Assembly: GCA_913060975.1 (NCBI GenBank)
Contig: CAJXVC010000006.1
Coordinates: 1-64,000 of the forward strand
Length of the DNA stretch: 64,000 nucleotides
From: an uncultured Gammaproteobacteria bacterium
GTDB lineage: Bacteria > Pseudomonadota > Gammaproteobacteria > Pseudomonadales > Pseudohongiellaceae
Direction: 5' to 3'
Made by a program: the position numbers and the translations under genes. Shown piece by piece: positions 35,650 through 45,019 of this stretch; the first letter of the stretch is position 1; each line of letters starts with the position of its first letter. Under the pieces are notes generated by a model. It had not been told where the DNA came from and did not search any database. It saw only the letters and a list, made by a program, of their open reading frames with translations.

Positions 35650-35937
35650 ATGATATTCGATGTGCCGAGTGATGGTCCGGATGCTCCCAAGATTGAGTTT
35701 CCATGCCTGTACCCGATCAAGATCATTGGCTTTGCTGATGTTGCGTTTAAGGACACCGTGATTGAAGTTGTTGAGCGTCATACCGGCAAGATTGATGCGG
35801 AATTGATCAACGCCCGTCCGAGCAAGAACAATAATTATGTGTCTGTCACTGTTACGATCGCTGCGACCGGTAAAGAGCAGTTGCAGCAGATTTTTGACGA
35901 TTTGAAGAAAGTTAAAAGTGTGAAGATGGTGTTATAG
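35650..35937 (+). CDS. ybeD: DUF493 family protein YbeD
   Basis: A 95-residue ferredoxin-like, ACT-related small protein. Marks are [14 protein letters not shown] and [34 protein letters not shown] in part. The function is unknown, but it sits almost always between dacA and lipB, as here, and a regulatory role has been suggested. Confidence 0.95.
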   Translation: MIFDVPSDGPDAPKIEFPCLYPIKIIGFADVAFKDTVIEVVERHTGKIDAELINARPSKNNNYVSVTVTIAATGKEQLQQIFDDLKKVKSVKMVL

Positions 35938-35938
35938 G

Positions 35939-36691
35939 TTGCGACTTACCGATTATAAGTGGTTTCAGGCGCAACCCGCCCAATCTGCCTCTGCTGTCTC
36001 TTCTGCGACGCCTGACACCGATACTCCCCCGGAGTCTCCCCCTGCGCTCATCGTGCGTCGACTGGGCTTACAGGCCTATGAGCCGATCTGGCAGTGCATG
36101 CGCTATATTGCCAATAATCGCGCTGCAGACCGTGAGGACGAGATCTGGTTGCTGAGCCATAAACCGGTTTACACCCAGGGACAGGCTGGCAAGCCCGAAC
36201 ACATCCTCAAACCTGGCAAGATTCCCGTCGTACAAGTCGATCGGGGCGGGCAAGTTACCTACCATGGGCCCGGCCAACTCGTGGCCTATTTGCTCATTAA
36301 TGTCCGCCGCCGCCAGCTAGGCGTGCGAGCCTTGGTGGATCTTATCGAGCAATCGGTCTTGGCTACATTGTCGGAATACGGCATTTCTGCGCAGACTCGC
36401 CCCAAGGCTCCCGGCGTCTACGTAAAAGATGCTAAAATAGCCGCTTTAGGATTACGTATCCGCAATGGCTGGAGCTATCACGGCCTGAGTCTCAACGTAA
36501 ATATGGATCTGACGCCGTTTCGTCATATCAATCCCTGTGGCTACGAGCAGCAGGCTGTCACCCAGATAGCCGATTTCATCCCGCCGCAGGAGAACATGCT
36601 GCAGGGAGTCAGCAAGGTGCTGGGCGATGAGTTACTGACCCGCTTGGGCTATGCGCCGCATTTCATAACGACGCCAGCAGACGCGAAATAA
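35939..36691 (+). CDS. lipB: octanoyl-ACP:protein octanoyltransferase
   Basis: A 250-residue cytoplasmic enzyme moving octanoyl from ACP onto lipoyl domains. The catalytic pair is Lys166 ([10 protein letters not shown]) and Cys200 (INPCGYEQ). The motif [20 protein letters not shown] is diagnostic. The TTG at 35939 gives a 37-residue Pro/Ser/Thr-rich extension before the family core begins at LIVRRLG; the core has no nearby Met, so a TTG or GTG start must be used. It touches ybeD (1 base apart). Confidence 0.95.
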   Translation: MRLTDYKWFQAQPAQSASAVSSATPDTDTPPESPPALIVRRLGLQAYEPIWQCMRYIANNRAADREDEIWLLSHKPVYTQGQAGKPEHILKPGKIPVVQVDRGGQVTYHGPGQLVAYLLINVRRRQLGVRALVDLIEQSVLATLSEYGISAQTRPKAPGVYVKDAKIAALGLRIRNGWSYHGLSLNVNMDLTPFRHINPCGYEQQAVTQIADFIPPQENMLQGVSKVLGDELLTRLGYAPHFITTPADAK

Positions 36692-36745
36692 TCCTTACCC
36701 GATCAGCGATTGATCAGACACACTCACGAATCGAATAGGTGCTTA

Positions 36746-37729
36746 ATGAGCCAGGACACAACCCCGACTACTCGCAAACGTCGCAACGTACTTGTTGAGG
36801 GTGAGAAGCTACGCGGTGCAGAAAAGGTCAGACGCATCCCGGTAAAAGTCATTCCGACCACGGAGTTGCCAACCAAGCCAGACTGGATCCGTGTCAAGAT
36901 TCCAGCCTCACCACGCGTGTCGCATATCAAACAGAAACTGCGTGAGCACAAGCTGGCGTCGGTATGTGAGGAAGCTTCCTGTCCCAATCTCGGTGAGTGC
37001 TTTAACAATGGTACCGCCACATTCATGATCATGGGTGACATCTGTACCCGACGTTGTCCCTTCTGCGATGTGGCCCACGGTAAGCCGCGTCCACTGGATG
37101 AGAACGAGCCCATCGAACTGGCCACGGCGATTCGTGAAATGGGTCTGAGTTATGTGGTCATCACATCGGTGGACCGCGACGATCTTAAAGACAGTGGTGC
37201 GGCGCATTTTGCCAGCTGTATTGCCGAGACTCGACGTTTGAATCCCGATATTCAGGTAGAAGTATTGGTGCCGGATTTTCGGGGTCGCATGGAAATCGCT
37301 ATCGACATTCTCAAAGATACACCTCCTGATGTCTTTAATCACAATCTGGAAACTGTGCCAAGACTCTACAAGCAAGCTCGTCCAGGTGCTGACTACCAAT
37401 GGTCGCTTGATCTATTGCAACGCTACAAGGCAATCGAGCCAAGTGTCACCACCAAGTCCGGTTTAATGTTGGGGCTAGGTGAGACTCTTGAAGAAGTCAA
37501 AGAAGTCATGCGCGACTTGAAAGCGCATGATGTCGATATGGTGACTCTAGGTCAGTATCTGCAACCGAGTAAAGACCATTTGAAAGTAGAGCGCTTTGTA
37601 CACCCGGATGAGTTTGAAGAGCTACGGATTTTTGGTGAAGAGCTGGGCTTTGCACATGTTGCTAGCGGTCCACTGGTGCGATCTTCCTATCACGCGGACA
37701 AGCAGGCACATGGAGAAGCTGTAGCCTGA
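36746..37729 (+). CDS. lipA: lipoyl synthase (radical SAM)
   Basis: A 327-residue radical SAM enzyme inserting two sulfurs into octanoyl groups. The auxiliary cluster ligands are Cys74, Cys79 and Cys85 ([13 protein letters not shown]). The SAM cluster ligands are Cys100, Cys104 and Cys107 (CTRRCPFC). The C-terminal [13 protein letters not shown] holds the conserved Ser of the auxiliary cluster. AGGTGC lies before the ATG at 36746; the in-frame TTG at 36710 is less likely. It ends the block that begins with proA. Confidence 0.97.
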   Translation: MSQDTTPTTRKRRNVLVEGEKLRGAEKVRRIPVKVIPTTELPTKPDWIRVKIPASPRVSHIKQKLREHKLASVCEEASCPNLGECFNNGTATFMIMGDICTRRCPFCDVAHGKPRPLDENEPIELATAIREMGLSYVVITSVDRDDLKDSGAAHFASCIAETRRLNPDIQVEVLVPDFRGRMEIAIDILKDTPPDVFNHNLETVPRLYKQARPGADYQWSLDLLQRYKAIEPSVTTKSGLMLGLGETLEEVKEVMRDLKAHDVDMVTLGQYLQPSKDHLKVERFVHPDEFEELRIFGEELGFAHVASGPLVRSSYHADKQAHGEAVA

Positions 37730-37753
37730 TCACCGCTCATTGGCCACTGCTTG

Positions 37754-38494
37754 ATGAAAGTTAATCTGCAACAGATAGCCCTCAGCATCTTCGCGACACT
37801 GGTGGCTATCACTATCGTGGTCTTCTACTCCCGCAATCCCGGCGCCATTGGCAACGAGCCTTTATTGCTACGAGCGGTGTTTCTCAATCTGGCTGTTTTG
37901 GCCGCGCTGATTGCCGTGTTCCCTCTTTACACCATTTTCCGTGGCCGACCATTGGTTTATATGTTCGCCATCATCCTGCCGGCCATGGTGCCAGCGTTTG
38001 CTTATTTTTTAGTCTACTTACCGCAGCAATCTGGTGAGGGCATTGTCGCGGCACAGTTGGATGCCAGTCTGATCACAGACCGCTCCAGCAATGGCATTGT
38101 CGAAGTCGGGTTTTCTTATCCTATCTTCACACCAAACATTGAATTGACGAATCAGGAGTTGTTTACCCGCCAGGTGGCAGTGTATTTCCGGTTGGTAGAA
38201 CAGTCCGGGGAATCAACCTTGTTTCGCGGCGTGAGATCTCGCATCCCGGCAACCGGCTTGAGTGTCGAGGCAACGGTGCAGGGTATGTTGGCCGACAATA
38301 GCGATTACCTGTTCAATCCCATCGAGCTCCCACCGGGCCGGTCAGTGTCAGGGCGCATCATTTTTATCATCACCAGTCTGGATGATGGCTCATCGTTTAC
38401 TGATGCTTTTAACCGGGCCGCCGCAGCGCAGTTGGAACTGCGTCGGCCGGAAACGGGGCAGTTGTTGCAAGAGATTCCTATCACCGGGCTCTGA
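37754..38494 (+). CDS. inner-membrane protein with extracytoplasmic beta-rich domain, unknown
   Basis: A 246-residue protein with three membrane helices in the first 95 residues (LQQIALSIFATLVAITIVVF, LLRAVFLNLAVLAALIAVF, LVYMFAIILPAMVPAFAYFLV) and a C-terminal domain of about 150 residues with alternating hydrophobic pattern typical of beta strands. No family is recognised. It begins 25 bases after lipA in the same direction and may be its last operon member. ATG at 37754 is preferred over the adjoining TTG. Confidence 0.7.
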   Translation: MKVNLQQIALSIFATLVAITIVVFYSRNPGAIGNEPLLLRAVFLNLAVLAALIAVFPLYTIFRGRPLVYMFAIILPAMVPAFAYFLVYLPQQSGEGIVAAQLDASLITDRSSNGIVEVGFSYPIFTPNIELTNQELFTRQVAVYFRLVEQSGESTLFRGVRSRIPATGLSVEATVQGMLADNSDYLFNPIELPPGRSVSGRIIFIITSLDDGSSFTDAFNRAAAAQLELRRPETGQLLQEIPITGL

Positions 38495-38582
38495 ATAGCC
38501 GGCTCAGGACGACACCCTGAGTTGATTTGCCTCTACCCCTCGTTTACTCTTTGCGTACCATGAATCAAGAGTGCTAGGCGCT

Positions 38583-39296
38583 ATGAATAATGTAAATAAA
38601 AACAATAAGTTAAATTCTTTTCGCACACTTGGCATTACAGCGGTTTTAGGCTTAAGCGTGTTTGCGACAAGTACCTTTCTTGTGCCGGCCTTTGCTCAGG
38701 ATTTTCGCGGCCAGCGCATCGTCCAGATACTGCAGGAACCTCGCCATCGTACTGTGCATAATGATGACGATGTCTATCTGCTGGACGTGCAAATCAATCC
38801 TGGCGATTCCACACTACCGCACACCCACGATGCTGCCATTCTCTATACGTTTATCAGTAATGGCGAAGGCCCCTTGTACGGCCGAGTTTCGGGCAATACT
38901 GAGTATGTGGAACAAAACTTCACTCACGCAGTCTCCAATCCGGGGCCGAATCTGTTTCGCATTCTGGCTCTGACCAATTACGGTACGGGTATCCCGAATT
39001 TGAGCAATGATCGACCCGTTGGTCTCAATGCCGAGCCTGAAGTTGAAAATGAATGGTTTCGTTCCTATCGCATCGCATTGGATGCGGGGCAGGAAACCCA
39101 GATCCATACCCATGTAAATCCATCGGTGATCATTCAGGTGACAGAAGGGGAAGTGCATGTCAGCCGAGAAGATGGCATTACTGCTGAACTAAATGCCATG
39201 GGTAACTGGGCGTGGCGCGATGCCGGCAGTGCTTACACGATCGTCAATTCCGGTAATACACCTGTGGAAGTCGTCGTTAACGAAGCTCGCCGTTAG
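38583..39296 (+). CDS. secreted double-cupin protein
   Basis: A 237-residue pre-protein. The signal peptide is residues 1-38 (AVLGLSVFATSTFLVPAFAQ). The mature part has two cupin-like halves: the first with LPHTHDAAILYTF and GPLYGRV, the second with IHTHVNPSVIIQVTEGEVHVS. Two His in each first motif suggest metal binding in both halves. The catalytic role is unknown. The ATG at 38583 follows TAGGCG; a GTG 12 bases upstream is possible but would add only four residues. A tandem-repeat tract follows. Confidence 0.82.
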   Translation: MNNVNKNNKLNSFRTLGITAVLGLSVFATSTFLVPAFAQDFRGQRIVQILQEPRHRTVHNDDDVYLLDVQINPGDSTLPHTHDAAILYTFISNGEGPLYGRVSGNTEYVEQNFTHAVSNPGPNLFRILALTNYGTGIPNLSNDRPVGLNAEPEVENEWFRSYRIALDAGQETQIHTHVNPSVIIQVTEGEVHVSREDGITAELNAMGNWAWRDAGSAYTIVNSGNTPVEVVVNEARR

Positions 39297-39327
39297 GCAT
39301 CGTCTTAAGCACTGTAAACGCTCAGTG

Positions 39328-39375
39328 CTCAACCCTCAACCAACCTTCAACCAACCTTCAACCAACCCTCAACCA
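39328..39375. repeat. 11-bp tandem repeat, about four copies
   Basis: Copies of TTCAACCAACC and its variant CTCAACCAACC run head to tail between the cupin gene and the convergent Hsp70-like gene. The repeat supplies the Hsp70 stop codon region, so slippage here can move that gene's end. Confidence 0.85.
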
Positions 39376-40829
39376 GTCGTAGTGTGGTCGCTGCGACTGG
39401 TTCCCAAGCCGTAGTAATCTGCAATCGCCAAGCCTGCAGCCACGCTGGTAAACGGGTCGTGCTCGGTCACCTTGCCTGGAAACAACCCGTCAAGAATCTC
39501 TCTGACTGCGGGTATCAGGCAGGAACCGCCGGTGCGGATAACCAGCTGAATAGCGTCTGCTTCCAACTCGGCATTGTCCAATACCTTTTGGACGGCATCA
39601 CGAAAGCGCTGCAACAATTCGGCGATGTGCAGCTCGAATTCCTGGCGTGTGACAGTAAGCTCCAGATCCAGCTCCGGAATATCCAGCGTCGCCTGTTCCT
39701 GCTCGGAGAGAGTGGCTTTGATGTCCTTGAGGGTTTGAAACACCAGGTAGCTGTAGTTGTTTTTGATCAGGTCATACAGCCGGCGAAATTTGACTGTCCC
39801 GGCATCTTCATACTCCATGCGCTGCAGCAGTGGAGACGTGAATTGATTCTGGTTCAGCATGTAGCTGATGGCCCAATTCAGTAACAACTCTTCGTATTCC
39901 TCAAAAGGAAACAGGGTTTCAATTTCCCGGTCCTGGCCCTTGCGCCGCCAACGTTCGCCCTTGCCTAACAAGGGGAACAATAGTTTGCGGAACAGTAGCT
40001 GATCGATGTGATCGCCGCCCAGCCCAACACCATGGGTAGCGATAACGGAAAAATTATCTGCCTCGCGTTTGATAATACACAGATCCAGCGTGCCGCCGCC
40101 GAAGTCCACGGCCAGCAGTAATTGGCCATTGGCAGCCGGGAAGTCATGCAGATAACTCAGTGATGCGGCGATGGGCTCAGGATAGAAGCACTGCTCGCGA
40201 AACTCAGCATAGCCGTATGCCTCAGAAAGCAAGTCCAGCGCTGTGTTGTTACGCTGTTCGGCGGCACCTTCGAAGTTTACCGGATGACCAATGCAGGCAT
40301 GATCGACAGCGTGTTTGCCAGGGATTGCCCGCAAACGCTCGACAATGCTGCGATGAATGCGTAGCAGCAGGGGGGTAATCAGCGCCACCAATCGGAAAGG
40401 TCTTTCAAAGACCATCAGCCGTGGTGCTTGTTGATTGCCCAGCATGCGCTTGATGCCCCTGAAAAGCCGGCCTTTTTGTGAAGCGTCGACAAACGACTGG
40501 CCATAGACTTTTTCGGTACTGGCCTCTTCAGGCAAGCCGTGATCGCCGATCTGTCCGGTCGACGTGCGGCCCTCACCGAGGACCTCAGCACTAAGCTCCA
40601 CAGTCCGCCCCATGTTGCTCACGATGTATTCTTCGATTGCCTGTTGGCCGGTGAGGATCTTGTAGTCACGGTCGACGTAGGTTGCCGAAGGCATGACCGG
40701 ATTGTTGGTTTCCAGCTGTACCAGATAGACTTGCTTGCCATCGAACAGAGCAGCTGCGCTGTTGCTGGTGCCGTAGTCGATGCCAATACCGATAGCAGGG
40801 GATGTGTCTGATTGGGATAATTTATTCAC
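39369..40829 (-). CDS. Hsp70-family protein, YegD-like
   Basis: A 486-residue actin-like ATPase. Phosphate 1 is GIGIDYGTSNSAAAL at 14-28, phosphate 2 is LLAVDFGGGTLDLCI near 240, and the adenosine motif is VIRTGGSCLIPAVREIL near 440. Compared with DnaK (about 638) it lacks the substrate-binding and lid domains, as in YegD, so it is a nucleotide-switch protein rather than a full chaperone. No J-protein or GrpE is adjacent. The C-terminal SRSDHTTTG runs into the tandem repeat. Confidence 0.9.
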   Translation of the reverse strand: MNKLSQSDTSPAIGIGIDYGTSNSAAALFDGKQVYLVQLETNNPVMPSATYVDRDYKILTGQQAIEEYIVSNMGRTVELSAEVLGEGRTSTGQIGDHGLPEEASTEKVYGQSFVDASQKGRLFRGIKRMLGNQQAPRLMVFERPFRLVALITPLLLRIHRSIVERLRAIPGKHAVDHACIGHPVNFEGAAEQRNNTALDLLSEAYGYAEFREQCFYPEPIAASLSYLHDFPAANGQLLLAVDFGGGTLDLCIIKREADNFSVIATHGVGLGGDHIDQLLFRKLLFPLLGKGERWRRKGQDREIETLFPFEEYEELLLNWAISYMLNQNQFTSPLLQRMEYEDAGTVKFRRLYDLIKNNYSYLVFQTLKDIKATLSEQEQATLDIPELDLELTVTRQEFELHIAELLQRFRDAVQKVLDNAELEADAIQLVIRTGGSCLIPAVREILDGLFPGKVTEHDPFTSVAAGLAIADYYGLGTSRSDHTTTG

Positions 40830-41161
40830 GGTTGGGCGAGGGGGCTTGTGTCACTATTTCAGAATGAATAACCAATAACCTGATTTGCCTGCAGGCCCGG
40901 AATTGGTCCCGCGCGCGAATTGAACTTTCGGGCAGTCAGGCTATCTAAGTGGCTTACAGGAACGGAATTGTACCTCAGCTGCGGCCATGATCGAACAGGA
41001 ATTCGCTGCGGTTGAAGTTTCTTGGCAGTTGGCCTATTCTCCCGCGGTCCCCTAATGGTGCTGTGGCACCTCATTATGTCGGAATTGGTGCCGCATGGCA
41101 TTCCGGAAGCGGGAAGCCTGGCTGTTAACCCGGCCCATTCCCTGATTTAATTGGAGTCAAT
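40830..41161. other. intergenic stretch, no supported gene
   Basis: A 330-base gap between the divergent Hsp70-like and cyclophilin genes. An 80-codon frame at 40859-41101 has no ribosome binding site or family likeness. I looked for a tRNA at 40900-40960 and found no cloverleaf. Promoters of both genes should lie here. Confidence 0.45.
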
Positions 41162-42118
41162 ATGGTCGCTAAGTCACTATCACATTGCCGAAGTTATTCT
41201 GCCTGGCGGCAGTTGTGCGTGACGGTGCTTACGGTATTCTGCCTGCTCTCAACCACGGCTCAGGCTGGTACTATCGTGCGGGTCAGCACTTCGGTGGGTG
41301 ATTATTCCATTGAATTGCTCGACGACACGGCTCCAATCACCGTGAATAATTTTCTCAATTACGTGAATCGCAACGCCTATAACGGAACTTACTTGCATCG
41401 CGTGGTCGCAGATTTTGTCGTGCAGGGCGGTGGCTATCGCTTTGAGCCTTTTGTGGGCCCAGTCGATGTGCCTGAAGATCCGCCAATTACGAATGAATTC
41501 AATACTTCGAATACTCGCGGTACAGTGGCTATGGCCAAGATCGAAGGCGACCCTAATAGTGCGACCAGTCAGTGGTTTGTGAATCTGATCGACAATACGT
41601 CTCTCGATACCACTAATGGCGGATTTACTGTTTTTGGCAACGTATTGGGTGAGGGCATGATTACTGTGGATGCCATCGCGGCTCTGCCAACTGTCAATTT
41701 GGGTGGCAAGGCATCAAATGCGCCTTTCTTTACCGATCTATACTCCTCACCGCTGGATTTCGTCTACATCAATGCTGAAGTAGTCAACCGCTTCAGTTCG
41801 GCGCCCCACGTGTTGGAAACAGCGACGGGCCTGATGATCACATCTGTGAATATCGACAATGGCGAAGATGTTATAAGCCTGAATTTAAATTCTGTCGAAA
41901 CCTCTCCCAATATTGTTATGCAAGCTAACCTGGAGAGTGTTATACCCCGCATCGCTGATCTGGATGGTATCGCCAGCTATTCTACGACCGATCAAAGATT
42001 GCGCATCCCCTCCCTGGAGGTCAATGACAGAGGCAATATCTTTGTCGTGACCAATGTCGTTTTCGCGCTGACTAATAGCAATCCGGTCCAGTTCACACTG
42101 GAATCCTACGATCAGTAG
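41162..42118 (+). CDS. secreted cyclophilin-type peptidyl-prolyl isomerase with C-terminal extension
   Basis: A 318-residue pre-protein. The signal peptide is residues 1-36 (LCVTVLTVFCLLSTTAQA). Residues 38-205 are a cyclophilin domain with TYLHRVVADFVVQGGGY, TRGTVAMAKIEGDPNSATSQWFVNL in part, and GFTVFGNVLGEGM. The catalytic Arg is in HRVV and the Gln in FVVQGGG. Residues about 215-318 form an extra domain with no family recognised. It probably works in the periplasm or is exported. A hairpin terminator follows. Confidence 0.92.
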   Translation: MVAKSLSHCRSYSAWRQLCVTVLTVFCLLSTTAQAGTIVRVSTSVGDYSIELLDDTAPITVNNFLNYVNRNAYNGTYLHRVVADFVVQGGGYRFEPFVGPVDVPEDPPITNEFNTSNTRGTVAMAKIEGDPNSATSQWFVNLIDNTSLDTTNGGFTVFGNVLGEGMITVDAIAALPTVNLGGKASNAPFFTDLYSSPLDFVYINAEVVNRFSSAPHVLETATGLMITSVNIDNGEDVISLNLNSVETSPNIVMQANLESVIPRIADLDGIASYSTTDQRLRIPSLEVNDRGNIFVVTNVVFALTNSNPVQFTLESYDQ

Positions 42119-42125
42119 CCGCCAT

Positions 42126-42150
42126 TTACCCCACAACGCGCTTGGGGTAA
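42126..42150 (+). terminator. hairpin after the cyclophilin gene
   Basis: An 8-bp perfect stem TTACCCCA/TGGGGTAA with a 9-base loop begins 8 bases after the stop. Only TCTT follows, so termination strength is doubtful. Confidence 0.45.
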
Positions 42151-42239
42151 TCTTGCTGCAACTTTACGTGATGGTCCCAGGCTTGACGCCTGATCACCAG
42201 ATCACGTGTTTGACAGCTTAGTACAGGAACAACACATCG

Positions 42240-43580
42240 ATGGCAGCACCCCGGGGTGAATTTACTTCCAGATTCGGATTCTTGATGGCTGCCTCGGGTT
42301 CGGCAGTCGGCTTGGGCAATATTTGGGGGTTCCCTACCAATACGGCCTCCAACGGTGGTGCTGCGTTTCTTTTTACTTATTTACTCCTTGCCTTCGCACT
42401 GGCTTATCCGGCCTTGATGGCTGAGCTGATCATTGGCCGCCATGCGCGCGCCAACGCAGTTACCGCGCTCAAATCGATTTCGCCCGGCCGCTTCAGTCAA
42501 TTGGCGGCTGTTGGAGTTGGCTTTGTTGGCATATTAACGGTTAGCTTCATTCTCAGTTTCTATGCCATCGTCAGCGGCTGGATGATCGCTTTTTTCTTCG
42601 ATCCTTTAGCGCGCCTGATAGGGATGGACTCAGCTGCAAGCTGGCTGACCACGGATGCAGAATTGCGCAACAGCATCTTCGTTGTGCTCTTTATGGTGCT
42701 CACAGTCTCGATCATCTCTGCGGGCGTGAAGGATGGTATTGAAAAGTGGGCATCACGGCTCATGCCTTCGCTGATCGTTATTCTGATTCTGTTGATCGGC
42801 TATGTGTTTACCTTGCCCGGTGCGATGGATGGCTTGCGCGCCTATCTGATTCCCGATTTCTCGCGCGTTGCTGACCCGGCCTTGCTGGTCAATGCCATGG
42901 GGCAGGCGTTCTTTTCACTCTCATTAGGGGTTGGAACCATGTTGATCTATGGTTCCTATATCAACAAGCAAGAAAACCTGCCTGTAATCGGCAGCCTTGT
43001 TGCCTTGCTGGATGTGGGTATAGCCGTTTTGGCAGGGCTGCTAATCCTGCCGGCCATGTATGTTGCATTAGGCAATGGTGTGCAAATATACGATGCATCC
43101 GGAGGCTTGATTGCTGGGCCGGGTCTGATTGTGTCGGTATTACCAGCGTTGTTTAATACCATGGGGGCAGTTGGACTGTTTGTTGCCCTGGCATTTTTCT
43201 CGCTCATGACAATTGCGTCACTGACTTCCTCTATCTCCATGCTGGAGGTGCCAGTTGCTTACAGTGTCGAAAATCTGGGTATGGAGCGACGTAAATCAGC
43301 CGTTGTGATGGGCTCGATTATTACTGTGATCTCGCTTCTGGTCGTATTCAATTTCGACCCGTGGTTCGACAGAGTCGTGAGTTATACCACCGAGATTAGC
43401 CAGCCCTTGTTAGGCTTTGCTTTCTGTATCTTTGTTGCCTGGATCTGGCATCGTAACGAAGTTTTGCAGGAGATCCGCCAAGGTTCTCCTGATGCCGAAA
43501 GCGGTTTATTCTGGAAGATCTGGCCCTTCTACATCAAATTTATCTGTCCGGTTGCGATACTTGTTGTGTATTTCCAATAA
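42240..43580 (+). CDS. sodium-dependent transporter, NSS/SNF family
   Basis: A 446-residue inner-membrane symporter of the LeuT fold with 11-12 helices. Helix 1 carries FGFLMAASGSAVGLGNIWGFP, with the unwound sodium/substrate site; MAELIIGRHARANA is also typical. Helix 6-8 region has AFFSLSLGVGTMLIYGSY with the second sodium site. Substrates of bacterial members are amino acids such as tryptophan, leucine or glycine betaine analogues; this one is unknown. The leader 42178-42192 can fold (CAGGC-TTGAC-GCCTG). Confidence 0.95.
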   Translation: MAAPRGEFTSRFGFLMAASGSAVGLGNIWGFPTNTASNGGAAFLFTYLLLAFALAYPALMAELIIGRHARANAVTALKSISPGRFSQLAAVGVGFVGILTVSFILSFYAIVSGWMIAFFFDPLARLIGMDSAASWLTTDAELRNSIFVVLFMVLTVSIISAGVKDGIEKWASRLMPSLIVILILLIGYVFTLPGAMDGLRAYLIPDFSRVADPALLVNAMGQAFFSLSLGVGTMLIYGSYINKQENLPVIGSLVALLDVGIAVLAGLLILPAMYVALGNGVQIYDASGGLIAGPGLIVSVLPALFNTMGAVGLFVALAFFSLMTIASLTSSISMLEVPVAYSVENLGMERRKSAVVMGSIITVISLLVVFNFDPWFDRVVSYTTEISQPLLGFAFCIFVAWIWHRNEVLQEIRQGSPDAESGLFWKIWPFYIKFICPVAILVVYFQ

Positions 43581-43584
43581 GTAA

Positions 43585-44751
43585 TCAGTGTGCCCCCAGT
43601 ACACGGACAAACCTTTCGATTTCTTCTTCGCTATTGTAGTAATGCAGTGAGGCCCGCAGCCGGTCTTGCTGGCCATTGATCTGTGTGTCCAATCGCGTAT
43701 TGGCTGCTTTGACAATGGAGGTATTGATACCCGCACCGGCTAGACGTGCATGTAATGCGCTGGCCGGTTCTTGTTGCCTGCTCAATGTGATGATGCCGCT
43801 GCGCTGCATCGAGCGCTCGTGAATCTTGATATCAGGGAGGTCGTCCAGTGCGCTGACTGTCTTGTTTACCAGTAACTGAATGCGTTCAGCAATACTCTCC
43901 AAGCCAATCTGCAAGGCATAGTCTACCGCTACCGCGAGACCTAGCTGACCGGCCACAAAGCGTTCGAAATTTTCAAATTGGCTGGCATTGGCTTGCAGTT
44001 CGTAAGAGTTGGCCGCGGTCCATTTGGCGGCATGTAAATCAACGAAGATCGGTTGCAGATCTGGTAGCTTGCTGGCGCGCACGTACAGGAAACCGGTTCC
44101 TCTTGGGCCGCGTAAATATTTGCGTCCTGTGCCACAAAGAAAATCACAGTGCAGGGCGTTTACATCCAGATCAAGCTGCCCTGTGGATTGGCAGGCGTCC
44201 AACAGAAAATACAAGCCATGCTCTTGGGCTATGCGCCCGACCTCCGCAGCTGGCTGGATATCGCCACATTGGCTGGCGATATGCGTCAAGGCGATCATGC
44301 GCGAGCGGGGTGTAATCGCCGCACTGAGTCGGGCAAGATCAATTTGCCTCTGGTCGTCGCTGGGTATGAGACGTATCTTGATGCCTGTTTGTTTTTGCAG
44401 ATGCAGCAGGCCCATATAGTTGCTGGCGTATTCCATCTCGCCGGTGAGAATCTCATCGCCGGCTTGCCATCGCACGGCATAGATCGCCTGGTCCCAGGCG
44501 CGGGTGGCATTTTCAACGAAGGCGATTTCATCGGGCTGACAGTGCAGCAGTTCGGCCATCGATGCATAGAACGCATCCAGTTCGGTAGCTTTCGTGTGGG
44601 CAGCTTCATAACCGCCGACGCGCTGTTCCAGACGCAAGTAATCCAGTACCGCCGAGGTAACTGCTTCCGGGCTTAAAGCGGCGCCGGCGTTGTTGAAATG
44701 CACAAGTTTGCTGGTCGCCTTACACTGCTGTCTGATTTGCTGAATATCCAT
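43585..44751 (-). CDS. class V aminotransferase / cysteine desulfurase-like PLP enzyme
   Basis: A 388-residue PLP enzyme. The Schiff-base lysine is Lys211 in GTGRKYLRGPRG. The cofactor Asp lies in LLDACQSTGQLDLDV. FNNAGAALSPEAV opens the protein as in isopenicillin N epimerase/CsdB relatives. No active-site loop Cys of SufS type is obvious. The reaction may be desulfuration, epimerisation or transamination. The ATG at 44751 (MDIQQIR) gives the family's normal N-terminus; the frame extends 18 codons further to 44805 but looks unlikely. It converges with the NSS gene with 4 bases between. Confidence 0.88.
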   Translation of the reverse strand: MDIQQIRQQCKATSKLVHFNNAGAALSPEAVTSAVLDYLRLEQRVGGYEAAHTKATELDAFYASMAELLHCQPDEIAFVENATRAWDQAIYAVRWQAGDEILTGEMEYASNYMGLLHLQKQTGIKIRLIPSDDQRQIDLARLSAAITPRSRMIALTHIASQCGDIQPAAEVGRIAQEHGLYFLLDACQSTGQLDLDVNALHCDFLCGTGRKYLRGPRGTGFLYVRASKLPDLQPIFVDLHAAKWTAANSYELQANASQFENFERFVAGQLGLAVAVDYALQIGLESIAERIQLLVNKTVSALDDLPDIKIHERSMQRSGIITLSRQQEPASALHARLAGAGINTSIVKAANTRLDTQINGQQDRLRASLHYYNSEEEIERFVRVLGAH

Positions 44752-45019
44752 TGGTTTACAAGTTGAGATTGTCCGTGTGCTATGCCACTGGCATTGGCAC
44801 TGCATAAGCGGTTTGGTGATATTGCTAACTTACACACTCGCACTAAAGTTTGCTACTGACGCTTATTGGCAGCGATATCTCTGTTATAGTTTGCGCTGAG
44901 CGGTACTGCCGCCAGTAATGAATACCAACAATAGTTCGTCCTGTCGCGTGGCCCGCCGCAACGCCAGGAGACGACCAGAGCGGCCCACGGCGCCGCTCTG
45001 ACAATAAAGGTGCTCAGTC

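Noticed and set aside
40880..40980. possible tRNA on the minus strand suggested by GTTCAATTC
   Set aside because: No acceptor stem, D-arm or anticodon arm could be paired.
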